NCBI GenBank assembly: GCA_019117285.1
Contig: DXAA01000012.1
Coordinates: 1 to 56,469 of the forward strand
Reading direction: 5' to 3'
Length of the DNA stretch: 56,469 nucleotides
From: Candidatus Limosilactobacillus intestinigallinarum
GTDB taxonomy: Bacteria; Bacillota; Bacilli; Lactobacillales; Lactobacillaceae
Shown: piece by piece, positions 53,572 through 56,469 of the stretch
Layout: every line of letters begins with the position of its first letter
Position numbering within the stretch: position 1 is the first letter of the stretch
Notes under the pieces: model-generated
The model's input: only the letters and a program-made list of their open reading frames with translations
Databases searched by the model: none
Told to the model about the DNA's origin: nothing
Made by a program: the position numbers and the translations under genes

Positions 53572-54207
53572 GTGCTTCCGAACGAAGTCGATCAGGTCAG
53601 CGGTGACCGTCTTTTCCTGGTGACCATAGAAACCGTGGCCGGCCCCCTGGACCGTGATCAGCTGGGCATGGGGGTACATGGCGGCCGCCTGTTGAGAATA
53701 GTGGATCGGGACATAGAGGTCACGGGTGCCGTGGAAGATCAACACCGGGCCCTGGTACTTGCTGACCGTCCCCAGCAGGTTATACCCCGGAAGGTCCTTG
53801 ACGTATTCCCGGCCCAGGGTCATGCCCATCAGGTTGAATGTCGTGGGGAAGTCCTGCCGCGGGAATAGGTCGTGCATCATGTCCGGAATCACGAAGGCGG
53901 GGTAGAGGAGCATGAGCCCCCTGATGTCGTCACGCTGGGCAGCCACCATCGCCGAAACGACCCCGCCCTGGCTAGCCCCAAGGAGGTAAATATTCTGGTA
54001 ACCCTGCTCCTTAAAGTGGTCGACTACCGTGTTGAGGTCATCACGTTCAGTGAAGATCGACATCTTGGTCATGTCATCACGGAAGGTCCCGTGGTTGAAG
54101 TCAAAGGTGTAGGCCGAGTAACCCTGCTTGGCGAAGGCGCGGGCGTAGTCGATGCCGCTGTATCCCGAATCGCCCAGACCGTGGGCGAAGATAACCAGCG
54201 GGGCCAC
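53569..54207 (-). CDS. Alpha/beta hydrolase, 5' end disturbed
   Basis: 212 residues from a GTG. Motifs: oxyanion loop VIFAHGLGDSGYSG, nucleophile elbow LLGASQGGVVSAM (Ser), Asp in LIFHGTRDLYVPI and His in VQGAGHGFYGHQ. Typical esterase/lipase of the BD-FAE type. The true N-terminus seems to lie further upstream: the frame continues back as FKQNFVLNGHLYTKTKDL, but the only ATG with a ribosome-like AAAGGAAG (54271) is one base out of frame and stops after four codons. Either a frameshift truncates it or it starts at the GTG without a clear ribosome site. Confidence 0.72.
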   Translation of the reverse strand: MAPLVIFAHGLGDSGYSGIDYARAFAKQGYSAYTFDFNHGTFRDDMTKMSIFTERDDLNTVVDHFKEQGYQNIYLLGASQGGVVSAMVAAQRDDIRGLMLLYPAFVIPDMMHDLFPRQDFPTTFNLMGMTLGREYVKDLPGYNLLGTVSKYQGPVLIFHGTRDLYVPIHYSQQAAAMYPHAQLITVQGAGHGFYGHQEKTVTADLIDFVRKH

Positions 54208-54306
54208 TAAATCCTTGGTTTTCGTATAGAGGTGGCCATTTAGTACGAAATTTTGCTTAAAGATAGTGCATCTTCCTTTCTTATTAATGTTCTCACGCTA
54301 ATGGCT

Positions 54307-54386
54307 AAGATACACCCTGGAGCTGACTCCACACCAAGAAAATTTAAAAAAGTCCTTGCCCTGGAGCTTACTCCATAGTTTAGAGT
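54307..54386. promoter_or_regulatory. Back-to-back MerR-type promoters
   Basis: Reverse: TTGGTG (complement of 54332-54337), 19 bases, TATCTT (complement of 54307-54312), with the dyad TGGAGTCAGCTCCA in the spacer. Forward: TTGCCC (54356-54361), 19 bases, TAGAGT (54381-54386), with CTGGAGCTTACTCCATAG. Each direction has its own 19-base spacer and CTGGAG..CTCCA dyad, so one regulator can activate both the hydrolase and the SDR operon. Confidence 0.8.
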
Positions 54387-54429
54387 AAGAATCGTTGAAA
54401 GCAAACCAAGCAGAAAGAAGGAATTTTTA

Positions 54430-55173
54430 ATGGCTGAAAGTAAAGTTGTTGTGATCACTGGTGCATCCAGTGGAATGGGTGAAGCCACTGCCAAGCTCCT
54501 GGCCAAGGACGGCGACAAGCTGGTATTGGGCGCGCGTCGTGAGGAACGGCTGAAGGAAATTGCCAAGGACATCGAGGAACTGGGTGGCGAGGCAGCATAC
54601 CTGGCGACCGACGTTACCAACGATGACGAGGTGGAGGCCCTGGCCAAGCTCGCCATCGATAAGTTTGGCCGGATTGACGTCTGGCTCAACTCTGCCGGGA
54701 TCATGCCTCAATCATTCCTGGCCCAGAAGAAAATCAAAGATTGGGACAACATGATTGATATCAATATCAAGGGGACCCTTTACGGAATCGGTGCGGCCCT
54801 CCCATACATGATGAAGCAGAAGAGTGGCCAGATCATCAACATCGCCTCGATTGCCGCCCACGTCTCCGGACCAATGAGTGCCGTTTACTCCGGCACCAAG
54901 TTTGCGGTGCGGGCAATCAGTGAAGGCCTGCGTCAGGAGATGGCCCAAGCCAAGACCAACGTCCGGGTTACTTTGATCTCACCAGGGGCCGTTGACACCG
55001 GTCTGATCAATTCAATCACTGACGAGAAGGTTAAGGCCGGCACCGAAGAATTCTACAAGAACTTCAGTATTCCGGTTGACCGGATCGCTACGACCATCAA
55101 GCAAGCCATCGACCTACCCGCCGATGCCGCCTGGAATGAGGTCATCATCCGGCCAACTGCTCAACAGATGTAG
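54430..55173 (+). CDS. Short-chain dehydrogenase/reductase
   Basis: 247 residues, classical SDR. Cofactor motif TGASSGMGEATAKLL, LNSAGIMPQS (NNAG equivalent), catalytic Ser in INIASIAAH and Tyr-x3-Lys in YSGTKFAVRAI, then SPGAVDTGL. ARREERLKEIA after the second strand suggests NADP preference. First gene of an operon with an FMN reductase and a CMD protein. Confidence 0.91.
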   Translation: MAESKVVVITGASSGMGEATAKLLAKDGDKLVLGARREERLKEIAKDIEELGGEAAYLATDVTNDDEVEALAKLAIDKFGRIDVWLNSAGIMPQSFLAQKKIKDWDNMIDINIKGTLYGIGAALPYMMKQKSGQIINIASIAAHVSGPMSAVYSGTKFAVRAISEGLRQEMAQAKTNVRVTLISPGAVDTGLINSITDEKVKAGTEEFYKNFSIPVDRIATTIKQAIDLPADAAWNEVIIRPTAQQM

Positions 55174-55185
55174 GGACCTGATCAG

Positions 55186-55641
55186 ATGGCGAAAATTCTC
55201 TTTATCAACGCGAGCGAAAATCGCAATGGCAACACCGTCCGCTTGGGTAACAAGCTGCTGGCGGGGGAGGATTTTGTCCAGGTCAACTTAGTGGACTATA
55301 AGATCTATCAGATCGGTCAAGACTTTGCCGACGACCAGTTTGCGGCGATCTACCACCAGATGGCTACCGCAGACACGATTATCCTGGGCACGCCGGTCTA
55401 CTGGCATGACATGAGCGCCTACCTGAAGACACTGATTGAGCGGATCTCCCAACGTAGCGGGAGTAACGAACTCGCCGGGCGCAGGGTCGGTCTACTGATT
55501 CAGGGGGCCAACCCGCTTGATGCAATCAAGCCCGTGTCCAGTGTCATCAAGCGTTTCTGTCAGGTTGCCGGGATGACCTACATTGGCAATGCTAGCACGA
55601 CGCTGGGCCTGGCAAAGATGAAGAAGCAATTGGACGATTAA
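55186..55641 (+). CDS. NAD(P)H-dependent flavin oxidoreductase (flavodoxin-like fold)
   Basis: 151 residues. FINASENRNGNTVRLGNKLL is the phosphate loop, ADTIILGTPVYWHDMSAYLKTLIERIS the FMN-contacting region. Shorter than the 178-residue relative at 42064. Twelve bases after the SDR stop; likely reduces quinones or azo compounds. Confidence 0.82.
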   Translation: MAKILFINASENRNGNTVRLGNKLLAGEDFVQVNLVDYKIYQIGQDFADDQFAAIYHQMATADTIILGTPVYWHDMSAYLKTLIERISQRSGSNELAGRRVGLLIQGANPLDAIKPVSSVIKRFCQVAGMTYIGNASTTLGLAKMKKQLDD

Positions 55642-55654
55642 GGAGGAGATAACG

Positions 55655-55975
55655 ATGGCTAAAAAACAAACGGCTGGCCGCAAGTACCTGGGTGACTTTG
55701 CCCCCAAGTTTGCGGAACTAAACGATGATGTGTTGTTTGGTGAGGTCTGGTCCCGCGAAAAGGAACTCAGCCCACGGGACCGGAGCATGGTGACTGTCTC
55801 GGCATTGATTACCAAGGGCGCCTTTGCACAGTTGCCTAACCACATGAAGCTGGCCAAGCAGAACGGGGTTACCAAGGACGAAATCGTTGAGGTAATCACC
55901 CAACTGGCATTCTACGTCGGCTGGCCGAATGCCTGGTCCGCCTTCAATATTGCCAAGGACGTCTGGAAAGACTAA
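55655..55975 (+). CDS. Carboxymuconolactone decarboxylase family protein
   Basis: 106 residues, one CMD domain: DVLFGEVWSREKELSPRDRSMVTVSALITKG and LPNHMKLAKQNGVTKDEIVEVITQLAFYVGWPNAWSAF. The AhpD CxxC is absent (GAFAQL), so this is of the YurZ/gamma-CMD type, whose natural substrate is usually unknown. AAGGAGG precedes ATG. Confidence 0.88.
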   Translation: MAKKQTAGRKYLGDFAPKFAELNDDVLFGEVWSREKELSPRDRSMVTVSALITKGAFAQLPNHMKLAKQNGVTKDEIVEVITQLAFYVGWPNAWSAFNIAKDVWKD

Positions 55976-56019
55976 TAAGGGGACCGCTGAATGGTTGGGA
56001 CCCGTCAGCGACGCGGAAT

Positions 56020-56355
56020 ATGATGAAACCTATGGATATTCACCAAGCAGCGGCAGAGCTTGCAGTTACGCCGGATAAGATTAGGTTCTGGGAGCAGCAG
56101 CACCTGATTCCACCAATTAAGCGTGATCAAAGTGGCCTTCGCCAGATCACAAAAACCGATCTCGATTGGATGCGTCTGGTATTGGCACTGGAGCAGCCAG
56201 ACTTAACGGTTGACTTTCTGAGTGAATTTAGTCAGCTCTTTACCTTTGGTGCGGCGGCCCAACCAGCGCGAGAGGAATTCGTGAACTGTAAGTGCCAAGA
56301 ATTACAGAAAAAGTGTGTGGGCCTGATCGTACAATACCCGTACAATACCCCTTAG
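56020..56355 (+). CDS. MerR family regulator, short C-terminus
   Basis: 111 residues. Winged helix MDIHQAAAELAVTPDKIRFWEQQHLIPPIKRDQSGLRQI, then LDWMRLVLALEQPDLTVDFLSEFSQLF. The sensing Cys position is Leu. After about residue 90 the normal coiled coil is replaced by a short tail (CKCQELQKKCVGLIVQYPYNTP) that runs into the terminator and a GTACAATACCC direct repeat, so the C-terminus looks truncated by a secondary event. The start is uncertain (ATG 56020 or 56032) because no good ribosome site is seen. Confidence 0.72.
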   Translation: MMKPMDIHQAAAELAVTPDKIRFWEQQHLIPPIKRDQSGLRQITKTDLDWMRLVLALEQPDLTVDFLSEFSQLFTFGAAAQPAREEFVNCKCQELQKKCVGLIVQYPYNTP

Positions 56356-56404
56356 GGTTGACACTTTAAATAATAAAAGTGTGAATCCTAGGGGGTATTT
56401 TTTA
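56344..56404 (+). terminator. Long-stem terminator at the window end
   Basis: AATACCCCTTAGG pairs with CCTAGGGGGTATT, and GACACTTT with AAAGTGTG inside it, followed by TTTTT. The remaining 65 bases of the window hold nothing I can identify. Confidence 0.82.
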
Positions 56405-56469
56405 TTGCAAGTTATTCTACGATGGAGAAACTCAAGTTACTTCGTAACTACCAAAAATCAGATTGTGAT

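Overview
The window looks like chromosome of a high-GC heterofermentative lactobacillus, most likely Limosilactobacillus (fermentum/reuteri/pontis-like). The reasons are the Firmicutes Shine-Dalgarno sites, a GC-rich core with AT-rich mobile DNA, an LPQTG sorting signal, a C69 dipeptidase, a complete ribDEBAH operon behind an FMN riboswitch, and many lactobacillar oxidoreductases. The genus is inferred; no rRNA or tRNA gene is present to confirm it.

Layout. 0-1.7 kb: an IS3-family (IS150-like) element with a programmed frameshift, a 5' hairpin that hides the orfA ribosome site, and a split junction promoter. 1.7-16.1 kb: ordinary core genes (CorC-type transporter, AarF kinase, VOC protein, paired fluoride channels, short UvrA, MazG, ExoIII, acetyltransferase/LysR pair, VTT membrane protein, DUF2075 ATPase, an isolated dxs, a frameshifted small gene). 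16.1-22 kb: a 1007-residue LPQTG surface protein carrying about 34 QT-centred acidic repeats, an amino acid permease behind what reads as a Thr/Ser leader-peptide attenuator, and a membrane-anchored nuclease. 22-24.5 kb: a solo IS-end hairpin, a tetR gene with its operator/promoter, and a tnpB-only IS200/IS605-type element. 24.5-30.7 kb: oxidoreductase operon, HxlR/monooxygenase pair, MarR/OsmC pair. 30.8-34.4 kb: riboflavin operon. 34.4-37.2 kb: an ArsR-rhodanese regulator and a thioredoxin/DsbA operon sharing one operator, including two tiny unlisted-type genes. 37.3-38.7 kb: dipeptidase. 38.7-49.6 kb: aldo/keto reductase, flavodoxin, nitroreductase, NmrA-like and zinc alcohol dehydrogenase genes with MerR and LysR regulators. 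49.7-51.2 kb: the second tnpB element, inverted relative to the first. 51.4-56.4 kb: LtrA, a MerR operon, a hydrolase and an SDR/flavodoxin/CMD operon.

How it works together. The 24.5-56.4 kb region is a paralogue-rich redox and aldehyde/thiol stress island. Several promoters have the 19-bp -35/-10 spacing and central GAGT..ACTC dyad typical of MerR activators; the neighbouring genes are NAD(P)H-dependent reductases. Modules have been duplicated and are partly decaying: one merR is a 30-codon remnant, one merR and one osmC carry a single in-frame stop, and one hydrolase has lost the frame to its ATG. The most interesting single item is the apparent Thr/Ser attenuator at 19.3-19.6 kb, with a leader peptide containing nine consecutive Thr/Ser codons and mutually exclusive hairpins built from an exactly repeated 9-mer.
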